From: an uncultured Bacteroidia bacterium
GTDB lineage: Bacteria; Bacteroidota; Bacteroidia; Bacteroidales; UBA932
DNA: 64,000 nt
NCBI GenBank assembly: GCA_902794005.1
Contig: CADBFO010000017.1
Span: 1-64,000, forward strand
Direction: 5' to 3'
Every line of letters starts with the position of its first letter. The first letter of the stretch is position 1. Below the pieces are notes generated by a model, which did no database searches, had not been told where the DNA came from, and saw only the letters and a list, made by a program, of their open reading frames with translations. This document shows positions 1 through 7,562 of this stretch, piece by piece. Position numbers and translations under genes: made by a program.

Positions 1-1
1 C

Positions 2-982
2 GAGGGGAAACCCACCCCCGTGGCCGCCAAGCGCGGACAGGTGTTCCAAAAGGAGATTATGGCCGATTATCTGGCCTTCATGCGCAAGTTCGTGAAGGAC
101 TACAGCGGTCTCACCATCGCCATGGACCTGTCCAACGGCATGGCCAACCTCTTCGCCAAGGAGATTTTCGGAACGGGTGACAACATCCACTACCTCTTTG
201 ACACCCTGGACGGCCGTTTTCCCAACCATGAGCCCAATCCCCTCATTGAAAAGAACTGCTTCCCGCTGGAGGAAAAGGTGCGCGAGGTAAAGGCCGATGC
301 CGGCGTCATCTACGACGGCGACGCAGACCGCGTGATGTTCGTGGACGAGAAGGGACAGTTTATCTCTCCGGACCTGATGATAGCCCTCATGGGCAATTAT
401 TTCGTGAAAGAACGCGGCCTCAAGGGCCTGGTGCTGCAGGATATCCGTTCCTCCAAGGCCGTAGGGGAGTACCTTGCGCCCATGGGCTGCGAGATGCGCA
501 CCTGGAAGGTGGGCCGTGCTTTCGCCGCCCGCAAGCTCCGGGAAATTGACGGTGTGTGGGGCGGAGAACTGGCCGGTCACTATTATTTCCGCGACTTCTT
601 CTACAGCGACAGCGGCCTGCTGGCTTCCATCATTCTCCTGAACATCGTTTCCGGTCTCAAGAAGGAAGGAAAGACCCTGAGCCAGGCCATCGCCGGGATT
701 GTCCGTTACCGGAACTCCGGTGAAATCAACTACCGGATAGAGGACAAGCAGGGAGCCATGGATGCGATAAAGGATCATTTCATGGCCCGGGAAAAGGCCA
801 CCGCCTTCATGGACTTTGACGGTTACCGGGTGGAATTCCAGGACTGGTGGTTCAACATCCGTCCGTCCAACACGGAGCCCTATCTCCGGTTCATCTGCGA
901 AGCTACTTCCGGGGAACTCCTCCAAGAAAAAATCTCCGAGACGGATTCCATCCTGGTGAATCGCTTCGGAGGCAAACGATGA
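2..982 (+). CDS. Phosphoglucomutase/phosphomannomutase, 3' part (5' end outside window)
   Basis: Cytoplasmic phosphohexomutase of the alpha-D-phosphohexomutase family, which interconverts hexose 1- and 6-phosphates and feeds sugar-nucleotide and envelope glycan synthesis. The frame is already open at the first bases, so the N-terminal domain with the catalytic phosphoserine lies upstream; about 326 of the usual 450-460 residues are visible. Seen in order: the metal-binding loop DGDADR (bases 314-331), the sugar-binding loop GGELAGHYY, and the C-terminal phosphate-binding loop RPSNTEPYLR. Whether glucose or mannose phosphate is preferred cannot be read from this part. The stop lies three bases before the next gene, so the two are probably cotranscribed. 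Confidence 0.9.
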   Translation, partial: EGKPTPVAAKRGQVFQKEIMADYLAFMRKFVKDYSGLTIAMDLSNGMANLFAKEIFGTGDNIHYLFDTLDGRFPNHEPNPLIEKNCFPLEEKVREVKADAGVIYDGDADRVMFVDEKGQFISPDLMIALMGNYFVKERGLKGLVLQDIRSSKAVGEYLAPMGCEMRTWKVGRAFAARKLREIDGVWGGELAGHYYFRDFFYSDSGLLASIILLNIVSGLKKEGKTLSQAIAGIVRYRNSGEINYRIEDKQGAMDAIKDHFMAREKATAFMDFDGYRVEFQDWWFNIRPSNTEPYLRFICEATSGELLQEKISETDSILVNRFGGKR

Positions 983-985
983 CGA

Positions 986-2029
986 ATGAAAAAAAGCCTG
1001 CTCATATCCCTGACGCTTTGTTTTTTCCTTCCGCTTGCGGCCCAGGAAACCAATGACCATGCGGCCGATTCCCTCCGTCATGTGTTCGGCCGTCAGCAAG
1101 TGGTGCCTACAACGCTCACCACCTCTGAATATGCCGATACCCTGGACACCGGGAATCCTTCCGTGAAAGTGGTCCTGTACGACAACGGGACCTATCGTTT
1201 CGTAAAGGACCCTTCCGCCGTTGCCGATTCGACGGTTTTTTCCGAGTTCTGGGATACGCGCACCGTGAATCCTTACAATACCTCCCCGGAAACCCTTCCG
1301 GACCAGTTTTCCATCTGGATTGTGGACTCGCTGGATTCTTATTGCTGCCCCAACAAAGTGACGCCGCGTTCCAAGTTCGGTTACCGCCATGGCCGCCGGC
1401 ATCAGGGCATCGATCTTCCGTATCCCAAGGGGACACCGGTTCCGGCCGCTTTTGACGGCAAGGTCCGCATCTCCGACTATATCGGCGGTTACGGCAATCT
1501 GGTGGTCATCCGCCATGCCAACGGGCTGGAAACTTTCTATGGCCATCTTTCGGAGCGCAAAGTGGATTCGGGCGATTGGGTGAGTGCGGGCGACATCATC
1601 GGCCTGGGCGGCTCCACGGGCCGTTCCACCGGTCCGCACCTGCATTTCGAAACCCGGTACAAGGGTGCGGCGTTCGACCCGTCCTGGATTATCGATTTCG
1701 AGACGGGTACGCTCCGTCACCGCCTGCTGAAGATTCGCAGCTGGTATTTCAATCCCAATCAGCGCTATGTTCAGAATGTGGATGACGAAGACGAGATTTT
1801 CCGCACCGACGAGGAAGACCGCATTGCGGCCGAGGAGCAGGCCAAGAAAGAAGCCGCCGCCCGCGCCAAGGCGGAAGCCGCCGCCCAGAAGTACCACACC
1901 ATCCGCAACGGAGACACCCTTTCCGGGATTGCCAAGAAGTACCGCACCACGGTGAAGCGCCTTTGCCAGCTCAACGGCATCAGCGAAAAAACCATTCTCC
2001 GGGTGGGGAAACGGCTCCGTGTCAGATGA
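986..2029 (+). CDS. Secreted M23 (LytM-type) peptidase with C-terminal LysM domain
   Basis: Predicted periplasmic peptidoglycan endopeptidase or activator of murein hydrolases. An N-terminal signal peptide (MKKSLLISLTLCFFLPLAAQ) precedes a linker. The M23 domain spans about residues 125-235, with the zinc-site motifs RHQGIDLPY and HLHFETRYKG (both family histidine motifs present), so it looks catalytically competent. A charged Ala/Glu/Lys coiled stretch (about 265-300) links to one LysM repeat (about 301-346, YHTIRNGDTLSGIAKKY), which binds peptidoglycan glycan chains. The 347-residue length and architecture match Bacteroidetes NlpD/EnvC-like proteins. It is convergent with def, and the space between them is filled by an inverted repeat. 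Substrate is not provable from sequence. Confidence 0.88.
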   Translation: MKKSLLISLTLCFFLPLAAQETNDHAADSLRHVFGRQQVVPTTLTTSEYADTLDTGNPSVKVVLYDNGTYRFVKDPSAVADSTVFSEFWDTRTVNPYNTSPETLPDQFSIWIVDSLDSYCCPNKVTPRSKFGYRHGRRHQGIDLPYPKGTPVPAAFDGKVRISDYIGGYGNLVVIRHANGLETFYGHLSERKVDSGDWVSAGDIIGLGGSTGRSTGPHLHFETRYKGAAFDPSWIIDFETGTLRHRLLKIRSWYFNPNQRYVQNVDDEDEIFRTDEEDRIAAEEQAKKEAAARAKAEAAAQKYHTIRNGDTLSGIAKKYRTTVKRLCQLNGISEKTILRVGKRLRVR

Positions 2030-2047
2030 TGAAAAAGGGGACTGAAA

Positions 2048-2137
2048 AGATTCTTCGCTTCGCTCAGAATGACAGGATCCCGGTTCAGAATGACAGCCTC
2101 ATGTCATTCTGAGGCAGGTTTACCTGCCGAAGAATCT
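2048..2137. repeat. Large imperfect inverted repeat of an interspersed element, between convergent genes
   Basis: The outer arms AGATTCTTCG (2048-2057) and CGAAGAATCT (2128-2137) are complementary. The inner segments TCAGAATGACA (about 2085-2095) and TGTCATTCTGA (2102-2112) are complementary too. The first 27 bases (2048-2074) are the exact reverse complement of bases 61709-61735. It sits between two convergent stop codons and could fold as a bidirectional terminator, or be a REP-like/MITE-like element. Confidence 0.75.
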
Positions 2138-2157
2138 ACTTATATTCAGCCTCTTCT

Positions 2158-2712
2158 CTATTTCAGGCGGCTGTTGTAGTGCGGGTGTACCTTGCCTTTG
2201 GTGATATTCTGCAGCTTGCCGGATATCATCTTTTTCCGGATGGGCGCGGCGTGGTCCGTGAACAGGTCTCCGTCCAGATGGGACATTTCGTGCTGAATCA
2301 TCCGGCATGCGAAATTGTCAAACTCTTCGGTCACTTCCTGAAGGTCTTCATTGTAGTAGCGAACCGTCATTTTCTTCGGACGAACCACGTCGCAGTAGAT
2401 GCCGGGGATGCTCAGGCAACCTTCCGAATAGGTGGTTTTCTCCTCACTTTCGGAAACGATTTCCGGATTGATGAGGGTGCGGCGGAAGCCTTTGAGGTAG
2501 CTGTAGTTGTCGGAAACCACATCTCCGTCCACAATCACGACACGGGTGCTCACGCCAATCTGGGGAGCTGCCAGGCCACAACCGTCGGCCACCACAAGGG
2601 TGTCTTTGAGGTCCTGAACCAGGGCGGCGATGCCCTCTTTGTCGTTGAGGTCGGCCGGAGCGGCGGTCTTGCGCAGCACTTCTGCGCCATAAAGGTAAAT
2701 CGGTCTTATCAT
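2158..2712 (-). CDS. def: Peptide deformylase (cytoplasmic)
   Basis: Metalloenzyme that removes the N-formyl group from nascent proteins at the ribosome. All three family motifs are present: GCGLAAPQIG (motif 1), EGCLS with the metal-binding Cys (motif 2), and QHEMSHLDG, the HExxH zinc/iron site (motif 3; the usual D of HExDH is S). The 184-residue length is normal for a type I-like enzyme. There is no export signal, unlike the second deformylase at 44407-45057. The start codon overlaps the ruvX stop as ATGA, so the two form a translationally coupled operon on the minus strand. Confidence 0.95.
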   Translation of the reverse strand: MIRPIYLYGAEVLRKTAAPADLNDKEGIAALVQDLKDTLVVADGCGLAAPQIGVSTRVVIVDGDVVSDNYSYLKGFRRTLINPEIVSESEEKTTYSEGCLSIPGIYCDVVRPKKMTVRYYNEDLQEVTEEFDNFACRMIQHEMSHLDGDLFTDHAAPIRKKMISGKLQNITKGKVHPHYNSRLK

Positions 2713-3194
2713 TTCTTTCTTCTTGTCTTGTTGCGGGACAGGCTTTCGGGGACGGCCGACGGATCGAATCCGGCGCTGCCGCCGGCGCTCCGGTCCAGAT
2801 AGCCCTGCAGGATGATGGCGGCGGAAATCTTGTCCACGGAGCTTTTGTCTTTCCGCTGCGATGCCTTCATGCCGCCGTCAATCATCACCCGGTGTGCCAA
2901 TACCGATGTAAAACGCTCGTCTTCCAGCGTTACAGGCGTTTCCGGGAAGGCTTTGGCGAGACTCTTCAAAAAGAGGTCAACGTCGGCCCGGGCCTCGGAC
3001 GGCTTTCCGTCCATGTTTACCGGATACCCCACCACAAAGCGAAGGATTCTCTCGGAGATGGCGTAATTTTTGAGATAATCTATTAACTTTGTAGAATCGA
3101 TTGTATCCAGGGCGGTGGCAAAGATTCCAAGCGGATCACTGACCGCGAGGCCGGTTCTCCTGCGTCCGTAGTCTATGCCGATGATTCTGTCCAT
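2709..3194 (-). CDS. ruvX: Putative pre-16S rRNA nuclease / Holliday junction resolvase-like YqgF
   Basis: Small RNase H-fold nuclease implicated in 16S rRNA 5' end maturation. The start is set at MDRIIGIDYGRRRTGLAVSD, which carries the first catalytic Asp; the frame can be extended upstream, but the extra residues are not family-like and cross the promoter. A second acidic motif, DERFTSV, follows at about residue 97, and Asp in SSVDKISAAIIL completes the active site. 161 residues is slightly long because of a basic tail (LSRNKTRRKK). A -7 box lies 8 bases before the start. Overlaps def by ATGA. Confidence 0.9.
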   Translation of the reverse strand: MDRIIGIDYGRRRTGLAVSDPLGIFATALDTIDSTKLIDYLKNYAISERILRFVVGYPVNMDGKPSEARADVDLFLKSLAKAFPETPVTLEDERFTSVLAHRVMIDGGMKASQRKDKSSVDKISAAIILQGYLDRSAGGSAGFDPSAVPESLSRNKTRRKK

Positions 3195-3202
3195 ACAATC
3201 CG

Positions 3203-3210
3203 CAAATATA
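3203..3210 (-). promoter_or_regulatory. -7 box of ruvX-def
   Basis: Reads TATATTTG on the minus strand, the Bacteroidetes -7 consensus TAnnTTTG. It ends 8 bases before the ruvX ATG, giving a very short or absent leader. No convincing -33 TTTG was seen. Confidence 0.5.
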
Positions 3211-3219
3211 CGAATAATT

Positions 3220-4065
3220 ATGGATAAACCCGATAAGAAAACCCGCAACTTCCGTCTTACCCTGGTGGACGCCAATTCGCATGAGCGGCTATGGAGTCTG
3301 CGTTTTTCCAGTACCAATCTCCTGGTAGGCGGTATTTCGGCCGTCGTTGTCGTCCTGCTGGTTATCTTCTCCCTCATCGCCTTTACGCCCATCCGTACCT
3401 TCATTCCCGGCTATCCGGATGCCAATTCCCGCCGTCAGGCCGTGCAGAATGTCCTCAGGATCGATTCGCTGGAAACGCGCATCCTGCAATGGGAGCTTTA
3501 TACGGAAAACCTTCGTCGCGTGGTGGCCGGGGAAGCCCCTCTCCGCCTGGATTCCCTGATTCTGGCCAGCCAGGGCTCCCGCTCCGTTTCCGATGCGCGT
3601 TATCTGGCCATCCGGGATTCCCTTCTTCGGCAGGATGTCACCCGGGAGGAACAGTTCGGGGTTTCGACCGGTGCGCGCCGGGGGAATCTTCCCATCGAGG
3701 CCCTTTCGTTCTATATGCCGGTCAAGGGGGTCATCTCCAAAGGTTACGAGCGGGTGCAGCATCCCTGGCTGGACATTACGGCCCCGGTGGGCAGCACCGT
3801 CATGGCTGTCCTGGACGGGACGGTGGTTTATACCAGCTGGGAGCAGGAAACGGGCTATACCCTGATCATCCAGCACGGGAGCGACCTTCTTTCCGTCTAT
3901 AAGAACAATCAGAAACTGCTGCACCGGAGCGGAGATGTGATCAAGGCCGGTACGCCCGTGGGCATGTTGGCTTCGTCTTCGTCACTCACGAAGGGAGATC
4001 ACCTGCACTTCGAACTCTGGTACAAGGGTGCCTCCGTCGATCCGTCACAGTACATTAAGTTTTAG
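3220..4065 (+). CDS. Membrane-anchored M23 family peptidase-like protein
   Basis: Envelope protein of 281 residues starting MDKPDKKTRNFRL. It has a short cytoplasmic N-terminus, one transmembrane helix (about residues 29-51, rich in V, L, I), a linker with heptad character, and a C-terminal LytM/M23 domain (about 165-281). The domain shows HPWLDITAPVGS and DHLHFELWYKG. In the first motif the usual HxGxD is replaced by HPWLD, so zinc binding may be incomplete and the protein may be an EnvC-like activator rather than an enzyme. One base separates its stop from dxr, so it heads the dxr-rseP-DUF4837 run. Confidence 0.85.
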   Translation: MDKPDKKTRNFRLTLVDANSHERLWSLRFSSTNLLVGGISAVVVVLLVIFSLIAFTPIRTFIPGYPDANSRRQAVQNVLRIDSLETRILQWELYTENLRRVVAGEAPLRLDSLILASQGSRSVSDARYLAIRDSLLRQDVTREEQFGVSTGARRGNLPIEALSFYMPVKGVISKGYERVQHPWLDITAPVGSTVMAVLDGTVVYTSWEQETGYTLIIQHGSDLLSVYKNNQKLLHRSGDVIKAGTPVGMLASSSSLTKGDHLHFELWYKGASVDPSQYIKF

Positions 4066-4066
4066 G

Positions 4067-5221
4067 ATGAAGCAAAAGACCATCGCCATTCTGGGCTCCA
4101 CAGGCTCTATCGGCACACAGACGCTGGATGTCGTCAGCCAATTTCCGGAGCGTTTTTCCGTTTTCATGCTGTCGGCCAACAACAGTGCCGATTTGCTCAT
4201 CGAGCAGGCCCTCAAGTTCCATGTCCCCCATGTGGTCATCTGCAATCCCGAGAAATATGCCCGGGTAAAGGAGGCGCTTCCGGGCGTTCAGGTTCATCTG
4301 GGCATCGAGGCCGCCTGTGACCTGGTGCAGGCTCCGGAGGTGGAGGTGGTGGTGGCTGCCATGGTAGGGTTCAGCGGACTCAAGCCCACGCTGGCCGCCA
4401 TCCGTGCCGCCAAAACCCTGGCTCTGGCCAATAAGGAGACGCTTGTGGCGGCCGGCCCGCTGGTGATGGGCGAGCTGGAACGCTGCGGCGCCCGCATTTA
4501 TCCGGTGGACTCGGAGCACTCGGCCATCTTCCAATGCCTGCTGGGGGCCCGGGAAAACCCGGTTCATCTCATTCATCTGACAGCTTCCGGCGGTCCGTTC
4601 CGCACCTGGTCCCGGGAACAGATTGCCCGTGCCACCAAGGCGGAGGCGCTGAAGCATCCCAATTGGGACATGGGGGCCAAGATTACCATCGATTCCGCCA
4701 CCATGATGAACAAGGGGTTCGAGGTTATCGAGGCCAAGTGGCTGTTCAATGTCCCGGCAGAAAAGATTCACGTGCTGGTGCATCCGGAGTCCATCATTCA
4801 TTCCATGGTGGAGTTTGCCGACGGGGCCGTCATCGCCCAGCTCGGCTGCCCGGACATGCGGCTTCCCATTTCGCTGGCCATGGCCTATCCGGACCGCCTC
4901 CCTCTTGCAGGGAACCGATTGGATTTCAACGCTTTGAAGGATCTGACTTTCTTCGAGCCCGACCGTGTCAAATTCCCTTGCCTGCAACTGGCCTTCGACG
5001 CCATCGGCCGTGGCGGAAACATTCCCTGCGCCATGAATGCCGCCAATGAGGCGGCCGTGGCCGCCTTCCTCGCCGGAAGAATTGCCTTCTACGATATTCC
5101 CCGTACCATCACCCGTGTAATGGATGGTGTGAATTTTGTAGAGAATCCTTCGCTGGATGATATTTTTGCCACCCACAACCTGGCCTGTCAACTGGCAGAG
5201 CAGTCCTTTTCGCGCGTATGA
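4067..5221 (+). CDS. dxr: 1-deoxy-D-xylulose 5-phosphate reductoisomerase
   Basis: Second enzyme of the MEP isoprenoid pathway: converts DXP to 2-C-methyl-D-erythritol 4-phosphate with NADPH and a divalent metal. Seen: the NADPH-binding loop GSTGSIGTQTLDVV at the N-terminus, the catalytic metal motif VDSEHSAIFQ, the flexible-loop region ASGGPFR, HPNWDMGAKITIDSATMMNKG with conserved substrate-binding residues (about 200-220), and HPESIIHSMVEF. 384 residues is normal. Start at MKQKTIAILGSTG, two bases after the upstream stop; the end overlaps rseP by ATGA. Confidence 0.96.
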   Translation: MKQKTIAILGSTGSIGTQTLDVVSQFPERFSVFMLSANNSADLLIEQALKFHVPHVVICNPEKYARVKEALPGVQVHLGIEAACDLVQAPEVEVVVAAMVGFSGLKPTLAAIRAAKTLALANKETLVAAGPLVMGELERCGARIYPVDSEHSAIFQCLLGARENPVHLIHLTASGGPFRTWSREQIARATKAEALKHPNWDMGAKITIDSATMMNKGFEVIEAKWLFNVPAEKIHVLVHPESIIHSMVEFADGAVIAQLGCPDMRLPISLAMAYPDRLPLAGNRLDFNALKDLTFFEPDRVKFPCLQLAFDAIGRGGNIPCAMNAANEAAVAAFLAGRIAFYDIPRTITRVMDGVNFVENPSLDDIFATHNLACQLAEQSFSRV

Positions 5222-6552
5222 CGGTACTTCTGAAAGTCTTGCAGGTTATCCTGGCCCTTTCCGTCCTCATCATTATCCATGAGGCCGGGCATTTTATGTG
5301 GGCGCGCATCTTCCGCATCCGGGTGGACAAGTTTTTCCTTTTCTTCGATATCGGAGGCGTGAAACTGTTCTCCACCCGCATGGAGTGGTTCCGCAAGCTG
5401 ATCCCCGCATCGGCCCGCTGGGAGACGGAATACGGCATTGGCTGGCTGCCGCTGGGCGGTTATTGCAAAATTGCCGGAATGATAGACGAGTCCATGGACA
5501 CGGAGGCCCTGAAGCAGGCCCCGCAGCCCTGGGAGTTCCGCAGCAAGCCGGCCTGGCAGCGCCTGCCGGTGATGAGCGGCGGGGTGCTCAACAACTTTCT
5601 GCTGGCCATTGCGCTCTTTATCGCCATCCTGGCCATCTGGGGAGACAATTACATGCCCAACGAAAGTCCGGTCTATGTCAATGAACTGGGAGAGGAACTG
5701 GGGTTCCGAACCGGGGACCGCATCCTGCTTTATGACGGTTATGCCCCCCGGGATTTCCTCAGCCTCCATGCCGACCTGGCCCGCCGCCAGGTGGAGAAAG
5801 CCACCGTGCTCCGCGGTACGGATACCTTGGACATTTATATCGACCAGTCCCTGATGGGCGATATTCTGAATACCCCGGGGATGTTCGACATCGCCCTTCC
5901 TTTTGTGGTGGACAGCATTATGGCCGGGTCGCCCAACCGCCTGTCCGGCTTGCAGAAGGGAGACCGCATCGTCGGTGTCTGCGGGGAGGGGACGCCCTAT
6001 CTGCAAGATGCGCAGAAGCTGCTTCGCGCCCATCCCGGCGAGACGCTTCCGGTGGCGGTCCTCAGGGGAACGGATACCCTGTCGCTGACCATGCAGGTGG
6101 ACACCCTGGGCATGCTGGGCGTTTTCTTCCGCAATCCTTCGCTCCGGCACCGCGACTACTCCTTTTGGGAGTCGGTTCCGGCCGGCTGCGCCCTGGCATG
6201 GCGGTCCGTCACGGGCTATCTGCAAGACTTGCGGCTCGTCGCCACTCCTTCCACCGGCGCCTACAGGTCGGTGGGCAGTTTCGTCGCCATCGGCCAGGTG
6301 TTCCCTTCTTCCTGGAACTGGCATCAGTTCCTGTATATCCTGGCGCTCCTGTCCATCATGCTGGGGGTGATGAACCTTCTGCCTATTCCGGCCCTGGACG
6401 GCGGGCACATCGTTTTCTGTCTATATGAGATGATAACGGGACGCAAACCCAGCGACCGTTTCCTCACCATCGCCCAGCTCATCGGCATGCTCCTGTTATT
6501 GATGCTGATGTTTCTGGCCTTTGGGAATGATATTTCACGTCTAATCCATTGA
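5218..6552 (+). CDS. rseP: RIP metalloprotease RseP (site-2 protease)
   Basis: Inner-membrane zinc metalloprotease that cuts transmembrane anchors, typically of anti-sigma factors. The first helix contains HEAGH (zinc-binding HExxH, about residues 22-26), and the C-terminal helix carries NLLPIPALDGGH with the third zinc ligand (LDG motif). Between them lie two PDZ-like segments (about 150-300, for example GFRTGDRILLYDG and GLQKGDRIVGVCG). The 444-residue length and hydrophobic segments at both ends fit the family. Overlaps dxr by ATGA. The dxr-rseP order is common in bacteria. Confidence 0.95.
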   Translation: MTVLLKVLQVILALSVLIIIHEAGHFMWARIFRIRVDKFFLFFDIGGVKLFSTRMEWFRKLIPASARWETEYGIGWLPLGGYCKIAGMIDESMDTEALKQAPQPWEFRSKPAWQRLPVMSGGVLNNFLLAIALFIAILAIWGDNYMPNESPVYVNELGEELGFRTGDRILLYDGYAPRDFLSLHADLARRQVEKATVLRGTDTLDIYIDQSLMGDILNTPGMFDIALPFVVDSIMAGSPNRLSGLQKGDRIVGVCGEGTPYLQDAQKLLRAHPGETLPVAVLRGTDTLSLTMQVDTLGMLGVFFRNPSLRHRDYSFWESVPAGCALAWRSVTGYLQDLRLVATPSTGAYRSVGSFVAIGQVFPSSWNWHQFLYILALLSIMLGVMNLLPIPALDGGHIVFCLYEMITGRKPSDRFLTIAQLIGMLLLLMLMFLAFGNDISRLIH

Positions 6553-6557
6553 GAATT

Positions 6558-7559
6558 ATGAGATTCCGTACAATTCTGGCCATTGCGGCCTGCCTTTTGG
6601 CCCTCTCTGCATGCAAAAGCGGCAACAAGAAGACCTTGCTTCCCAATGTAAGCGGGAAGGCGGGAGAAGTCCTGGTCACAATCGAGCGGGAACAGTGGGA
6701 AGGGAATCTGGGGGTGGCCATCCGCGATGCCCTGGCCTCCGATACGCCCTATCTGGCCCAGCGGGAACCGCTTTTCGCCCTGTCCAATGTTCCTCCGGGG
6801 AGTTTCAATAATATGTTCAAGATGCACCGCAACCTGTTGCTGGTGAACATCAATCCGCAGAATGCCCAAAACGGGGTCGTGTACAAAAATAATGTGTGGG
6901 CGCAGCCCCAGGCCGTCGTTCAGGTCAATGCCGCAGACCAGGAGCAGGCTCTGTCATTGTTCCAGGAGGCGGCTCCCGTCATTGCCGAATTCTTTGAACA
7001 GTCGGAGCGGGACCGCAACATCGCCAATGCCAGGCTGTATGAGGAACGCGCCCTTCAGGAACCCGTGAAAAAGGTGACCGGGGGAGTCATGCATCTCCCT
7101 TCCGGCTATCGTTGCCGGAAATTCACAGACGATTTCGTCTGGATTGCCGACGAAAAACAGTATGTCCAGCAGTATGTGATGGTGTACCGGTATCCGGTAA
7201 ACCGACAGGATGTTTTTACGGTGGAGAGTATCATCCGGGAACGGAACCGTGTCATGCAGGCCAATGTCCCGGGCATGTTCGAAGGTTCTTATATGACGAC
7301 CTCCACCGCCCAGGAACCGACCACGCGTTCGCTCCGCTACCACGGCCGCGATTTCATGGAAACCCGCGGTTTCTGGGAAGTGCAGGGAGACTTCATGGGG
7401 GGGCCTTTTGTGTCCCACTCCTTTTACAGCAGGGACGGAAAGGACATCATTGTACTGGAAGCCTTCGTCTTTGCTCCCCGTTATGACAAGCGCCAGTATC
7501 TCAGGCAGGTCGAATCGCTTCTTTATTCTTTTGAATGGGAAGATGAATCTGAACAGTAG
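6558..7559 (+). CDS. DUF4837 family lipoprotein
   Basis: Predicted lipoprotein: the signal peptide MRFRTILAIAACLLALSAC ends in a lipobox (LSAC), so the mature protein begins at Cys19 and is probably periplasmic or outer-membrane anchored. The rest (333 residues in total) matches the Bacteroidetes DUF4837 pattern as I recall it, including the segment beginning VLVTIEREQW and a C-terminal FSWE-like end. No enzymatic motif is visible and the function is unknown. An in-frame TTG nine bases upstream would overlap the rseP stop, but ATG gives the better signal peptide. Sits in the dxr-rseP run. Confidence 0.8.
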   Translation: MRFRTILAIAACLLALSACKSGNKKTLLPNVSGKAGEVLVTIEREQWEGNLGVAIRDALASDTPYLAQREPLFALSNVPPGSFNNMFKMHRNLLLVNINPQNAQNGVVYKNNVWAQPQAVVQVNAADQEQALSLFQEAAPVIAEFFEQSERDRNIANARLYEERALQEPVKKVTGGVMHLPSGYRCRKFTDDFVWIADEKQYVQQYVMVYRYPVNRQDVFTVESIIRERNRVMQANVPGMFEGSYMTTSTAQEPTTRSLRYHGRDFMETRGFWEVQGDFMGGPFVSHSFYSRDGKDIIVLEAFVFAPRYDKRQYLRQVESLLYSFEWEDESEQ

Positions 7560-7562
7560 ATT

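Noticed and set aside
3084-3091. TAACTTTG on the plus strand inside ruvX as a promoter for the M23 gene
   Set aside because: It lies 128 bases upstream of the start and no matching -33 box at the right spacing was seen; kept only as a weak possibility.
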